A stretch of 64,000 nucleotides of DNA, from positions 62,001-126,000 of the forward strand of contig NZ_JBHVOS010000005.1 in assembly GCF_042887685.1 (NCBI RefSeq). Reading direction: 5' to 3'. Positions 25,182-33,532 of this stretch are shown here, piece by piece. The DNA comes from Oerskovia sp042887685. GTDB lineage: Bacteria > Actinomycetota > Actinomycetes > Actinomycetales > Cellulomonadaceae. Below the pieces are notes generated by a model, which searched no databases, was not told the DNA's origin, and was given only the letters and a program-made list of their open reading frames with translations. The first letter of the stretch is position 1. The number at the start of each line of letters is the position of its first letter. Made by a program: the position numbers and the translations under genes.

Positions 25182-26582
25182 TCAGGCGGGGGCCGGCCCG
25201 CAGCCCACGGCGGCCGTGATGTAGCCCGCAGCGGCCGTCGCGAAGAGTCCCGAGAGGCCCGCGACCTGCAGGAGCGGGCGAGGGTCGTCGCTCACCACCC
25301 AGCAGCCGTCCACGACCTCGTAGCGGGTCTTGGCCCCCTCGGTCACCCAGGTGCGCAGCGCGGTGAGCAGGCGCTCGATCTCCTCACCCGTGGTGCCGAC
25401 CCCGATCGACGCCCGGATCGCCCCGGCCGGGAAACCCAGCCGGGCCAGGAGCGGGTGCGCGCAGAAGCGGCCGTCACGCACGCCGATGCCGTGCTCGGCC
25501 GACAGGTAGGCCGCGACGAGCCCTGCGTCGGAGCCGTCGACCGAGAACGTCACGACGCCCACCGGGTCGACCGCGTCGGCCCAGGCCCGCACGACGCGCA
25601 CGCCGTCGATCGCCTCCAGGCCTTCGACGAGGCGGGCCCGCAGCTCGGTCTCGTGCGCGACGAGCGCACCCGGCTCGAGAGCCGCGAGCGCGTCGCACGC
25701 GGAGGCCAGCGCGACCGCGCCGATCACGTTGGGCGACCCGGCCTCGTGCCGCGCCGGGGCGCTCTGCCACGAGGTGCCGTCGAGGGTCACGTTGCGCACC
25801 GCGCCACCACCGGCGAGGTAGGGCGTGCCGGTGTCGAGCCAGTCGCGGCGACCCACGAGAGCGCCCGCGCCGAACGGCGCGTACGTCTTGTGCCCCGAGA
25901 ACGCGACGTAGTCCACGTCGCTCGCGGCGAGCGAGACGCCCCGGTGCGGGACGAGCTGGGCACCGTCGAGCAGGACGCGGGCCCCGGCGTCGTGCGCCGC
26001 GGCCACGACCTCGGCGAGCGGCAGCGACTCGCCCGTGACGTTCGAGGCGCCCGTGACCGCGACGAGCGCGTACGGGAAGCGGGCGAGCTCGGTGCGCAGG
26101 CCCGACAGGGTCTCGGCGACCGTCGCGCCACCGACGAGGACCGTCGCGCCGCCCGTGCGCTGCCAGGGCAGGAGGTTCGCGTGGTGCTCGACGTCGAGGA
26201 CGAGCACGCGGCCCGGCGACCCGTCCGCCTGGGCCGGGACGCAGCCCGCGAGGAGGTTGAGGGAGTCCGTGGTGTTGCGCGTGACGATCGTGACGTCGTC
26301 CTCGCGCGCGCCGACGAACGAGCCGATGGTCTGGCGGGCGGCCTCGTAGAGGGCCGTCGACACCTGCGACAGGTAGCCCGCGCCGCGGTGCACGCTCGCG
26401 TACAGCGGCAGGACCTCGTTGACCCGGTCGGCCACGACCTGGAGCGCCGGGGCCGAGGCCGCGACGTCGAGGTTCGCGTACGGGACGCTGCGCCCGTCGA
26501 CGAGGGGGACCAGGGTGTCGCTGCCCACGACGGGCAGCACGGCACACGAGGTGGGTGCTTCGATGACTGCGTGTGCGCTCAT
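25182..26582 (-). CDS. class V aminotransferase, cysteine desulfurase-like, SAM-riboswitch controlled
   Basis: A 466-residue PLP enzyme of the SufS/CsdA fold. Landmarks are YANLDVAASAPALQVV, VHRGAGYLS, TRNTTDSLNLLA, EHHANLLPW, LLDGAQLVPHR, the PLP Lys in VAFSGHKTYAPFGAGALVG, and SPNVIGAVAL. The motif with RFCAHPLLARLG holds the Cys and His expected of related lyases. About 45 residues follow the normal end. It may release sulfur from cysteine or act on another sulfur amino acid; specificity is open. A SAM-IV riboswitch directly upstream places it firmly in sulfur/methionine metabolism. ATG 26582 follows GGAGG. Confidence 0.85.
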   Translation of the reverse strand: MSAHAVIEAPTSCAVLPVVGSDTLVPLVDGRSVPYANLDVAASAPALQVVADRVNEVLPLYASVHRGAGYLSQVSTALYEAARQTIGSFVGAREDDVTIVTRNTTDSLNLLAGCVPAQADGSPGRVLVLDVEHHANLLPWQRTGGATVLVGGATVAETLSGLRTELARFPYALVAVTGASNVTGESLPLAEVVAAAHDAGARVLLDGAQLVPHRGVSLAASDVDYVAFSGHKTYAPFGAGALVGRRDWLDTGTPYLAGGGAVRNVTLDGTSWQSAPARHEAGSPNVIGAVALASACDALAALEPGALVAHETELRARLVEGLEAIDGVRVVRAWADAVDPVGVVTFSVDGSDAGLVAAYLSAEHGIGVRDGRFCAHPLLARLGFPAGAIRASIGVGTTGEEIERLLTALRTWVTEGAKTRYEVVDGCWVVSDDPRPLLQVAGLSGLFATAAAGYITAAVGCGPAPA

Positions 26583-26619
26583 GGCACGTCCTCCAGTGGT
26601 CGTCGGAGTACGCCGTGCC
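26583..26619 (-). promoter_or_regulatory. possible ribosome-site-sequestering hairpin of the SAM-IV switch
   Basis: GGCACG (26619-26614) can pair with CGTGCC (26588-26583) directly before ATG 26582, enclosing the GGAGG ribosome site in the loop region. This could be the expression platform. Confidence 0.4.
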
Positions 26620-26749
26620 GGCCCCTCCGCGCTTGCCCCCCTCCAGATAGAGAGGGACCTGGTCGTCACCCGGGGCACCCCACCGCGGAGGAGGGTTGCC
26701 GGCCAGCAAACCGGGGTTTTGCGCTGGCACTCATGACCTGGTGTCCAGG
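26620..26749 (-). ncRNA. SAM-IV riboswitch
   Basis: Read on the minus strand the leader holds GGTCATGAGTGCCAGCGC, GCTGGCCGGCAACCCTCC, CGCGGTGGGGTGCCCCGGG and GACGACCAGGT. A separate hairpin follows and then GGCAAGCGCGG. These blocks and their order match the actinobacterial SAM-IV class, including the 3' pseudoknot strand GGCAAGCGCGG that SAM-I lacks. It should bind S-adenosylmethionine and switch off the aminotransferase downstream when SAM is plentiful. Confidence 0.92.
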
Positions 26750-26772
26750 ATGGTCGAGGCGCGCGGAGCGTG

Positions 26773-27678
26773 TCAACCGGTGGGCACCGCGTCTCGGATG
26801 GTGGTCAGGGCGGTCTGTCGGACGGGCTGGACCGGCGAGTCGGAGGACGAGTCCGCGAGCGCCCTGGCCCTCCGCGCGTCGGCCCGGTACATGGCCGCGT
26901 GCTCCCGGAAGTCTGCCCGTCCCGTCGCGGACGCCCGCTCGTCGGTGAAGGCAGCGAGCTCGTCGAGCCGCGCGACCATGACCGTCAGGACCTCGCGGCG
27001 CGAGTACGGCATCCCGTACGCGGAGACCAGGGCGTCGAGCCGCGCCAGCCGGTTCAGCCGCCCGACGGCGTCGGCCCCGTCCGCGTCCGAGGCGTCCGCC
27101 ACGAGAGGCGCGAGCCGGTAGCCGAGGTAGGCCAGGTCCCAGATCCGGGGGCCCGGGCTCGCGGTGTCGAAGTCGATGAGCCCGGCCACCGCGCCGTCGC
27201 GGAAGACCAGGTTGTACGGGGCGACGTCGTTGTGGCACACGACCTCGGCGGGCTCGTGCGGCGGGGTCTGCCACATCAGGGCCGAGGGGGCGGCACCGGC
27301 AGAGCTCTCGGGGGCCGTGGCCGTGGCCGTGGCCGCGAGGAACCCGACGCTCGCGTCGTGCACGCGCCGCAGGAGCGCGCCCGCGCCCCGGAGCACCGAC
27401 TCGTCCCAGACCCACAGGGGCAGCGGGTAGTTCGCGACGTCGCCGGCGAGGAAGGACAGGACCTCGCGACCCTGGTCGTCGACACCCAGCGGTTCGGGCA
27501 CCTCGGTGACGCCCTGCGCCCGCAGGTGCCGCAGGAGCGCCTGGACCGTCGGCGTCCAGGGCCCCGCGGTCCGGCGGACGGTGTCGCCGCTGCGCACTAC
27601 GGTCGTCGAGTTCCCGCCGACCAGGGGCTCCTCGGTCTGGTCCGGCGTCTCGCGGTCCGGTGTCGGGAGGTGGCTCAT
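26773..27678 (-). CDS. APH-family phosphotransferase
   Basis: A 301-residue aminoglycoside/choline-kinase-fold protein. VCHNDVAPYNLVFRDG is the catalytic loop (Asp and Asn), GLIDFDTASPGPRIWDLAY holds the metal-binding Asp, and VLSFLAGDVANYP belongs to the hinge. Such proteins phosphorylate small hydroxyl compounds such as sugars, choline or antibiotics; nothing here defines the target. It is followed by the SAM-IV unit and diverges from the SAM-I unit. TAGGTT sits 7 nt before ATG 27678, a leaderless arrangement. Confidence 0.82.
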   Translation of the reverse strand: MSHLPTPDRETPDQTEEPLVGGNSTTVVRSGDTVRRTAGPWTPTVQALLRHLRAQGVTEVPEPLGVDDQGREVLSFLAGDVANYPLPLWVWDESVLRGAGALLRRVHDASVGFLAATATATAPESSAGAAPSALMWQTPPHEPAEVVCHNDVAPYNLVFRDGAVAGLIDFDTASPGPRIWDLAYLGYRLAPLVADASDADGADAVGRLNRLARLDALVSAYGMPYSRREVLTVMVARLDELAAFTDERASATGRADFREHAAMYRADARRARALADSSSDSPVQPVRQTALTTIRDAVPTG

Positions 27679-27755
27679 GCGCAGGAACCTAGCCCGACCA
27701 CCCTGCGAGACACCTGTTCTTTTCCGTGGTCACGGTGGCGTACGATCCGACGCAA

Positions 27756-27842
27756 CCATCCAGAGCGGCTGAGTGACTTGGCACGATGACGCCGCAGCAA
27801 CCCCCCGGTGACGGGCGAGGGTGCTACCGCCACGACCGATGG
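27756..27842 (+). ncRNA. SAM-I (S-box) riboswitch
   Basis: The leader reads CCATCCAGAGCGGCTGAG, GACTTGGCACGATGACGCC, GCAGCAACC and GGTGCTACCGCCACGACC, closing with GATGG. The conserved CAGAG, TGA kink-turn side, GCAACC and GGTGCTA elements of SAM-I are in order. P1 pairs CCATC (27756-27760) with GATGG (27838-27842). The ribosome site GGAGG begins at 27841, so P1 overlaps it and control is probably at translation. It governs the rhodanese-metZ operon. Confidence 0.9.
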
Positions 27843-27851
27843 AGGATCACC

Positions 27852-28316
27852 ATGAGTGCCCCCGACCGCGCGACCGCTGCCCCGGTCCCCGACGCCCGGC
27901 CCGCCGACGGCTACGCCGGCGACATCACGCCCCAGCAGGCCTGGGCCCTTCTGCAGAGCGACCCGAGCGCCGTCCTCGTGGACGTCCGTACCGACGCCGA
28001 GTGGCGCTTCGTGGGTGTCCCCGACCTGTCGTCGACCGGCCGTGAGCCCGTCCTGACCCAGTGGGTCGACGTCGCGGGCCGCCCCAACCCGGCGTTCGTC
28101 ACCGACCTCACCGCGGCCGGGCTGACCCCCGAGGTCCCGGTCGTCTTCCTGTGCCGCTCGGGAGCCCGCTCGATCGGCGCGGCCCGGGCCGCGACAGCCG
28201 CGGGCCTGGGTCCCGCGTACAACGTTCTCGAGGGCTTCGAGGGAGCGCTCGACGGCGGTGGCCACCGCGGGTCCGACGGCTGGCGCGCAGCCGGGCTCCC
28301 TTGGACGCAGTCGTGA
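27852..28316 (+). CDS. rhodanese-like sulfurtransferase
   Basis: A 154-residue single rhodanese domain. ITPQQAWALLQSDPSAVLVDVRTDAEW is the CH2A-type start, split here as DVRTDAEW; the active-site loop is FLCRSGARS with the persulfide-forming Cys, and YNVLEGFEG closes the domain. It carries sulfane sulfur. ATG 27852 is 6 nt after GGAGG, directly behind the SAM-I riboswitch, and its stop overlaps metZ as GTGA. A rhodanese coupled to MetZ suggests it delivers or handles sulfide for homocysteine synthesis (inference). Confidence 0.92.
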   Translation: MSAPDRATAAPVPDARPADGYAGDITPQQAWALLQSDPSAVLVDVRTDAEWRFVGVPDLSSTGREPVLTQWVDVAGRPNPAFVTDLTAAGLTPEVPVVFLCRSGARSIGAARAATAAGLGPAYNVLEGFEGALDGGGHRGSDGWRAAGLPWTQS

Positions 28317-29599
28317 GCGCCGCGACCGGGGACGGCGTGCTGCGCATCCCCGCCGGCATCCCCGGCGGCTCGGGTCGCGGCCCGCTCCCCCGCTCGGTCC
28401 GCCCCGACACGCTCGCGGTACGCGGCGGCCACGCCCGCACGAGCTTCGAGGAGACGAGCGAGGCGCTCTTCCTCACGCAGGGTTACGTGTACGGGAGCGC
28501 AGCCGAGGCCGAGGCGGCGTTCACGGGCGAGGTCGACCGCTTCATCTACTCGCGCTACGGCAACCCGACCGTGCACACGTTCGAGGAGCGGCTGCGCCTC
28601 ATCGAGGGCGCAGAGGCCTGCTACGCGACGGCGTCGGGCATGTCCGCGGTGTTCACGTCCCTCGCGGCCCTGGTCGGTTCGGGCTCGCGCATCGTCGCGG
28701 CCCGAGCCCTGTTCGGCTCGTCGCTCGTGATCTTCGACGAGATCTTCGCCAAGTGGGGCGTGCGCACCGACTACGTCGACGGGCACGTCCTCTCGCAGTG
28801 GGAGGAGGCGCTGTCGACCCCCGCGGACGTCGTCTTCTTCGAGACCCCGTCCAACCCCATGCAGGACGTGATCGACGTCCGCCGCGTGAGCGACCTCGCG
28901 CACGCCGCAGGCGCCGTCGTCGTGCTCGACAACGTGTTCGCGACCCCCGTGCTGCAGAAGCCGCTCGAGCTCGGGGCGGACGTCGTCGTGTACTCGGCGA
29001 CGAAGCACATCGACGGCCAGGGCCGCGTGCTGGGCGGCGCGATCCTGGGCTCCGAGGAGTACGTCAAGGGCCCCGTCCAGACCTTCATCCGCAACACCGG
29101 TCCCTCGCTCAGCGCGTTCAACGCGTGGGTCCTGGTCAAGGGGCTCGAGACGCTGTCCGTGCGTGTCAAGGCGCAGAACGCCGCGGCGTTCCAGGTCGCG
29201 ACGGCCCTCGAGGACCTGCCCGGCATCACGGCCGTGCGCTACCCGTTCCTGGCCTCGCACCCGCAGGTCGAGCTCGCCAAGGCCCAGCAGAGCGGCGGCG
29301 GGACGGTCGTGACGTTCAACCTCGACGTGCCCGGCGCCGACGACCCGCACACCGACCCCGAGCTCCTCAAGAAGCGCACGTTCCAGTTCCTCGACGCCCT
29401 GCGGGTCGTGGACATCTCGAACAACCTGGGCGACGCCAAGTCGCTCGTCACGCACCCGGCGACCACGACGCACCGCAAGCTGGGCCCTGAGGGGCGTGCC
29501 GCCGTCGGGATCGCGGAGACGACCGTGCGCCTGTCGATCGGCCTCGAGGACCCGCTCGACCTGATCGAGGACGTCGAGCAGGCGCTCGCCGCACGCTAG
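28313..29599 (+). CDS. metZ: O-succinylhomoserine sulfhydrylase
   Basis: A 428-residue Cys/Met-metabolism PLP enzyme that makes homocysteine from O-succinylhomoserine and sulfide. YSRYGNPTV, ASGMSAVF, FFETPSNPMQDV, VLDNVFATPVLQKPLELGAD and the PLP Lys in VVYSATKHIDGQGRVLGG are present; VRLSIGLEDPLDLIEDVEQAL ends the fold. FNAWVLVKGLETL and the phosphate-binding pattern favour MetZ over MetB. GTG 28313 overlaps the rhodanese stop. SAM repression through the upstream riboswitch gives end-product control of methionine synthesis. Confidence 0.93.
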   Translation: MSAATGDGVLRIPAGIPGGSGRGPLPRSVRPDTLAVRGGHARTSFEETSEALFLTQGYVYGSAAEAEAAFTGEVDRFIYSRYGNPTVHTFEERLRLIEGAEACYATASGMSAVFTSLAALVGSGSRIVAARALFGSSLVIFDEIFAKWGVRTDYVDGHVLSQWEEALSTPADVVFFETPSNPMQDVIDVRRVSDLAHAAGAVVVLDNVFATPVLQKPLELGADVVVYSATKHIDGQGRVLGGAILGSEEYVKGPVQTFIRNTGPSLSAFNAWVLVKGLETLSVRVKAQNAAAFQVATALEDLPGITAVRYPFLASHPQVELAKAQQSGGGTVVTFNLDVPGADDPHTDPELLKKRTFQFLDALRVVDISNNLGDAKSLVTHPATTTHRKLGPEGRAAVGIAETTVRLSIGLEDPLDLIEDVEQALAAR

Positions 29600-29613
29600 G
29601 CCGTCACCGGCAC

Positions 29614-29676
29614 CGCTGGGTGCGGGGTGGCTGTCGTCGGACCGAGCGATCGGCGACGACCACCCCGCACCCAGCG
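29614..29676. terminator. metZ terminator palindrome
   Basis: Arms 29614-29640 and 29650-29676 share CGCTGGGTGCGGGGTGG and pair with small mismatches near the loop. It starts 15 nt after the metZ stop. Confidence 0.75.
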
Positions 29677-29727
29677 ACACGACGGGGCCAGGAATACCCC
29701 GGCCGTATCCCGGGGTTGCACCTGGCG

Positions 29728-30777
29728 ATGACTACCTCGCCGCGCCTCTCCGTCCTCGACCTCGTCCCCGTCCGTTCGGGACAGTCCAGCTCCCAGGCCA
29801 TCGCCGCCTCCCTGGACCTCGTGCGCCTCGCCGACCGGCTCGGCTTCACGCGCTACTGGTTCGCCGAGCACCACAACATGCCCGCGGTCGCCGCGTCCGC
29901 CCCGCCCGTCATGATCTCGGCGGCCGCCGCGGTGACCGACCGCATCCGTGTCGGGTCGGGAGGTGTCATGCTCCCGAACCACGCGCCGCTCGTCGTCGCC
30001 GAGCAGTTCGCGGTCCTGGAGGCCATGGCCCCGGGGCGCATCGACCTGGGGATCGGGCGCGCGCCCGGCAGCGACCCCGTCGTCACGGCGCTGCTCCGCA
30101 GCAGCGGTCCCACGTCGGACGTCGACCGCTTCCCCCAGCACGTCCAGGACATCCGCTCGCTCATGAGCGCCGAAGGGGCGTCGGTGCGCCTCACGACCGG
30201 CCAGGTCTACGACGTCCACGCGACCCCGGCCGCCGAGTCGGTGCCGACCGTGTGGCTGCTCGGGTCGAGCGACTACTCGGCGCGCCTCGCCGCAGAGCTC
30301 GGGATGCCGTACGTGTTCGCCAACCACTTCTCGGGCGCCGGCATCGACGAGATCCTCGCGCTGTACCGCGAGGGCTACCGTCCGTCGCCCGAGCACCCGA
30401 CGCCGGAGACCTTCCTGACGGTCAACGTGTCGGTCGCCCCGACGCTCGACGAGGCCCGTGCCCGCGCGCTGCCGCAGGCCCGCATGATGGCGCGCCTGCG
30501 CTCGGGCAAGCCGCTCGGTGCGCAGGAGACGGTCGAGGACGCCGCGTCCACGCCGCTCGACGGGCTCACGTCGCAGATGGCCGACGAGATGCTCGACCGC
30601 TGGATCGTCGACGAGCCCCAGGCCGCGGCCCGCCGCGTGCGCGAGCTGGCCGCGCGGCACGGCGTCGACGAGGTCATGGTCGTGCCCGTCGCGGGCTCGC
30701 GCGCCGACGAGTCCCTCGACGCGACGCCCGGTCGCACGCAGACCATCGAGCTCCTCGCGGGCGCGCTCGGCGACTGA
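29728..30777 (+). CDS. LLM-class flavin-dependent oxidoreductase, MsnO8-like
   Basis: A 349-residue luciferase-like TIM barrel. LSVLDLVPVRSGQSSSQAI, ADRLGFTRYWFAEHHNM, RIRVGSGGVMLPNHAPLVVA and APGRIDLGIGRAPGSDP are the MsnO8-type signatures; VWLLGSSDYSA and LGMPYVFANHFSG complete it. It uses reduced flavin (FMN or F420) on an unknown substrate. The ATG 29728 has no clear ribosome site. The next gene starts 5 nt after its stop codon. Confidence 0.87.
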   Translation: MTTSPRLSVLDLVPVRSGQSSSQAIAASLDLVRLADRLGFTRYWFAEHHNMPAVAASAPPVMISAAAAVTDRIRVGSGGVMLPNHAPLVVAEQFAVLEAMAPGRIDLGIGRAPGSDPVVTALLRSSGPTSDVDRFPQHVQDIRSLMSAEGASVRLTTGQVYDVHATPAAESVPTVWLLGSSDYSARLAAELGMPYVFANHFSGAGIDEILALYREGYRPSPEHPTPETFLTVNVSVAPTLDEARARALPQARMMARLRSGKPLGAQETVEDAASTPLDGLTSQMADEMLDRWIVDEPQAAARRVRELAARHGVDEVMVVPVAGSRADESLDATPGRTQTIELLAGALGD

Positions 30778-30781
30778 CCAC

Positions 30782-31633
30782 GTGACACCGCCGAGCGACG
30801 ACCGCACCGGACCGCCCGCCGACGCGACGTCGTCGGGCGGTCCGGTGCGCGTCACGGGCCTGGCCTCGGTCCTGCTCGCTCCCAACCCCGGCCCCATGAC
30901 GCTCGACGGGACCAGGTCCTACGTCCTGGCCGCGCCGGGGGCGGGCACGCGCGTGGTCGTCGACCCCGGGCCCGACGACGTCGCGCACCTCACCGCCCTG
31001 GCCGCCGGTCCGCGCGTCGAGGTCGTCCTGATCACGCACCGCCACGCGGACCACACCGCAGGGGCGGCACGCTTCGCCGAGCTCACGGGCGCGCCGGTCC
31101 GAGCCGCCGACCCGGCGCACTGCCACCCGGCCGGTTCCCGCGAGGCGCCCCCGCTGCACGACGGCGAGACGATCCGCGCGGCCGGCCTGCGGATCAAGGT
31201 CCTCGCGACGCCCGGGCACACGGGCGACTCGACGAGCTTCCACCTCCCCGACGACGGACCGCACGGCAGCGTGCTCACGGGGGACACGATCCTCGGCCGT
31301 GGGACCACGGTCCTCTCCGAGCCCGACGGCTCGCTGCGCGACTACCTCGCGAGCCTCGACCTGCTCGGGTCGCTCGGCGCCGCGACGGTCCTGCCCGCGC
31401 ACGGCCCGCACCTGGCCGACCTGTCCACCGTGGTGCACGCCTACCGCGAGCACCGGGCGGGACGGCTCGCCCAGGTGCGCGAGGCGCTCGGAGACCGGGC
31501 GGTCGACGCGGTGACGGAGGCGCTCGTCGACGACGTGACCGCCGCGGTCTACGGCGACGTCGCCCCCGGCGTGCTCCCCGCGGCGCGGCAGAGCGTCCGG
31601 GCCCAGCTCCGGTACCTCGCCGAGGACGCGTAG
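30782..31633 (+). CDS. metallo-beta-lactamase-fold hydrolase, LACTB2-like
   Basis: A 283-residue MBL-fold protein. ITHRHADHTAGAARF is the HxHxDH zinc site, CHPAGS and ATPGHTGDST carry further ligands, LTGDTILG gives the bridging Asp and PAHGPH the last His. A C-terminal winged-helix-like domain with YREHRAGRLAQVREALG is the family's usual endoribonuclease-type end. Members hydrolyse thioesters, RNA or lactones. GTG 30782 follows the LLM gene by 4 nt, indicating an operon. Confidence 0.85.
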   Translation: MTPPSDDRTGPPADATSSGGPVRVTGLASVLLAPNPGPMTLDGTRSYVLAAPGAGTRVVVDPGPDDVAHLTALAAGPRVEVVLITHRHADHTAGAARFAELTGAPVRAADPAHCHPAGSREAPPLHDGETIRAAGLRIKVLATPGHTGDSTSFHLPDDGPHGSVLTGDTILGRGTTVLSEPDGSLRDYLASLDLLGSLGAATVLPAHGPHLADLSTVVHAYREHRAGRLAQVREALGDRAVDAVTEALVDDVTAAVYGDVAPGVLPAARQSVRAQLRYLAEDA

Positions 31634-31699
31634 CGACCGGACCTCCGGGACCCGGTCGGCCGACGCGCCGGGCCGCGCGGCCGGTGGTTGACTGACCGC

Positions 31700-32371
31700 G
31701 TGACGCCCTCCCGCCCGGACCTGCCCTCCGGCCCCGTCCCCCGCGACCGGCTCGGCGCCGGCCCCGGGTGGCGCCTGGCCGCCGGGGCGCTGGTCGGGGT
31801 GGCGGTCGGGACCTGGATCGGCTCGCAGGGCTACCCGCGGTTCGCGGTCCTCGCAGGGTGGAGCGTCGCGGCCCTGCTGTTCGTCACCTGGACCTGGGTC
31901 GTCGTCGCGCCCATGGACGCCCGCGTGACCGCGAGCCACGCCACGCGCGAGGAACCGTCACGACGGGTGGCGCACCTGTTCATCCTCGCCGCGTCGGTCG
32001 TGAGCCTCGTCGGGGTCGGCCTCCTCCTGCTGGCCTCGCCCGACGACAAGACGGAGCAGGCCCTCACCGCGGTGTTCGCCGTGGGGAGCGTCGCGATCTC
32101 GTGGGCAGCGGTCCACACCCTGTTCGGCCTGGCCTACGCGCGGCAGTACTACACGGGCCCTGATGGCGGGATCGACTTCAACCAGGCCGAGCCGCCCCGG
32201 TACCTCGACTTCATGTACGTCGCGTTCACGGTGGGGATGAGCTTCGCGATCTCCGACACCGACGTGACGTCGGGCGCGATCCGCCGGACGGCGCTGGGCC
32301 ACGCCCTGCTGTCCTACCTGTTCGGGACCGTGATCATCGGCGCCGTCGTCAACCTGGTCGCGGGGCTCTGA
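31700..32371 (+). CDS. DUF1345 integral membrane protein
   Basis: A 223-residue protein with five membrane helices. VAVGTWIGSQGY, GWSVAALLFVTWTWVVVAPMD, HLFILAASVVSLVGVGLLLL, ALTAVFAVGSVAISWAAVHTLF, and MYVAFTVGMSFAISDTDVTS with VIIGAVVNLVAGL are visible. The FGLAYARQYY and DFMYVAFTVGMSF blocks are typical of DUF1345. Function is unknown. GTG 31700 is chosen; TTG 31688 is a possible alternative. A GC-rich 66-bp gap separates it from the MBL gene. Confidence 0.82.
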   Translation: MTPSRPDLPSGPVPRDRLGAGPGWRLAAGALVGVAVGTWIGSQGYPRFAVLAGWSVAALLFVTWTWVVVAPMDARVTASHATREEPSRRVAHLFILAASVVSLVGVGLLLLASPDDKTEQALTAVFAVGSVAISWAAVHTLFGLAYARQYYTGPDGGIDFNQAEPPRYLDFMYVAFTVGMSFAISDTDVTSGAIRRTALGHALLSYLFGTVIIGAVVNLVAGL

Positions 32372-32381
32372 CCCCGCCGGC

Positions 32382-32663
32382 TCACCGGCCCCGGCGGGTC
32401 AGGAGGGTCGACACGAGCGCGGCGACCGCCGCGACCGCCGTGACGAGGAAGAGCGCGAGGGCGACCCTCAGCGGGGTGTACAGGATGCGCTCGGTCATCT
32501 CGCCCGTCGGGCCGAACCAGCCCCAGTCCACGACCACGGCCTCGATGCGCGAGCCGATCACGCCCACTCGGCCCGGCGCGGCGGCGAGCATCCCCGTCAC
32601 CCACGCGACGCAGTCGATCACGTGGGCGCCGAACACGGAGGAACCGGACAAGAGGGTGAGCAC
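32382..32663 (-). CDS. small hypothetical membrane protein, 93 aa
   Basis: A 93-residue protein with two predicted membrane helices (SVFGAHVIDCVAWVTGML and LRVALALFLVTAVAAVAALV) around a WGWFGPTGEMTERI loop, ending TLLTRRGR. I do not recognise a family. The start GTG 32663 is inferred; the frame is open upstream but without protein-like sequence. It faces DUF1345 tail-to-tail, 10 bp apart, and has a terminator-like palindrome upstream. Real but unproven. Confidence 0.5.
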   Translation of the reverse strand: MLTLLSGSSVFGAHVIDCVAWVTGMLAAAPGRVGVIGSRIEAVVVDWGWFGPTGEMTERILYTPLRVALALFLVTAVAAVAALVSTLLTRRGR

Positions 32664-32721
32664 CGGACCAGGGTAGCGGGTCGGGCGGCCCGGCAGCGGG
32701 TGATGTCCGGGCCAGGTACGA

Positions 32722-32775
32722 CACTGCCCGACGGCGGCGCTCACCTCGGGAGGTGAGCGCCGCCGTCGGGCAGTG
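32722..32775. terminator. purQ terminator, near-perfect 26-nt-arm palindrome
   Basis: CACTGCCCGACGGCGGCGCT and following bases (32722-32747) are exactly complementary to 32750-32775, leaving almost no loop. It begins 29 nt past the purQ stop. Confidence 0.85.
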
Positions 32776-32803
32776 CGTGCGTCGCGCGGGGGCGACGGGG
32801 CTC

Positions 32804-33532
32804 TCAGGCCTGGACGAGCGTGCTCAGCACCGAGGTGAAGAAGCCCAGGCCGTCCGTGCCCGCGCGCGGGCCGGACTCGTTCGCGGGGCCGAAGCCGGCC
32901 TCGACCGCGTGCTCGGGGTGCGGCATGAGGCCCACGACGTTGCCCGCCGCGTTCGAGATGCCTGCGATGTTGCGGCGCGACCCGTTCGGGTTCCAGCCCT
33001 CGTAGCGGAAGACGACGCGACCCTCGGCCTCGAGCTCGTCGAGCGTACGCTCGTCGGCGACGAACTGGCCGTCCTGGTTCTTGAGCGGCACCGTGATGCG
33101 CTGGCCCGCGGTGTAGTCGCGCGTCCAGGCGGTGTCGGCGTTCTCGACGACCATGGTCTGCTCGCGGCAGATGAACGCGAGGTGGTCGTTCTTGATCATC
33201 GAGCCGGGCAGCAGGTGCGCCTCGGTGAGGATCTGGAAGCCGTTGCAGATGCCCAGGACGGGCAGGCCGCCCGTGGCCGCGTCGACGAGCGAGTCCATGA
33301 CGGGCGCGAAGCGGCTGATCGCCCCGGCACGCAGGTAGTCGCCGTACGAGAAGCCGCCCGGGAGCACGACCGCGTCGACCCCGTGCAGGTCCGCGTCCGC
33401 GTGCCACAGGGACACGGGCTCGCCACCGGCCAGACGCACGGCGCGGGCCGCGTCACGGTCGTCGAGCGTGCCGGGGAACGTGATGACACCGATCCGGGCC
33501 GTGGCCAGGCCGGTCGCTGCGGGGGCGCTCAT
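32804..33532 (-). CDS. purQ: phosphoribosylformylglycinamidine synthase subunit PurQ
   Basis: A 242-residue class I glutamine amidotransferase that supplies ammonia to PurL. IGVITFPGTLDDRDAARAV opens it, LPGGFSYGDYLRAGAI follows, the nucleophilic Cys is in GICNGFQIL, and the His/Glu pair is in LMPHPEHAVE. Length and motifs are standard. ATG 33532 shares one base with the purS stop (TGATG), showing coupling. Confidence 0.97.
   Translation of the reverse strand: MSAPAATGLATARIGVITFPGTLDDRDAARAVRLAGGEPVSLWHADADLHGVDAVVLPGGFSYGDYLRAGAISRFAPVMDSLVDAATGGLPVLGICNGFQILTEAHLLPGSMIKNDHLAFICREQTMVVENADTAWTRDYTAGQRITVPLKNQDGQFVADERTLDELEAEGRVVFRYEGWNPNGSRRNIAGISNAAGNVVGLMPHPEHAVEAGFGPANESGPRAGTDGLGFFTSVLSTLVQA

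Noticed and set aside
26657..26749. Upstream element of the aminotransferase as SAM-I
   Set aside because: The GGTCATGAGTGCCAGC start, missing P4-type arm and 3' GGCAAGCGCGG strand fit SAM-IV better.
32722..32775. Perfect palindrome considered as a transposon end or attachment site
   Set aside because: No transposase or integrase in the window, no target duplication, and its place after a stop codon matches other terminators.
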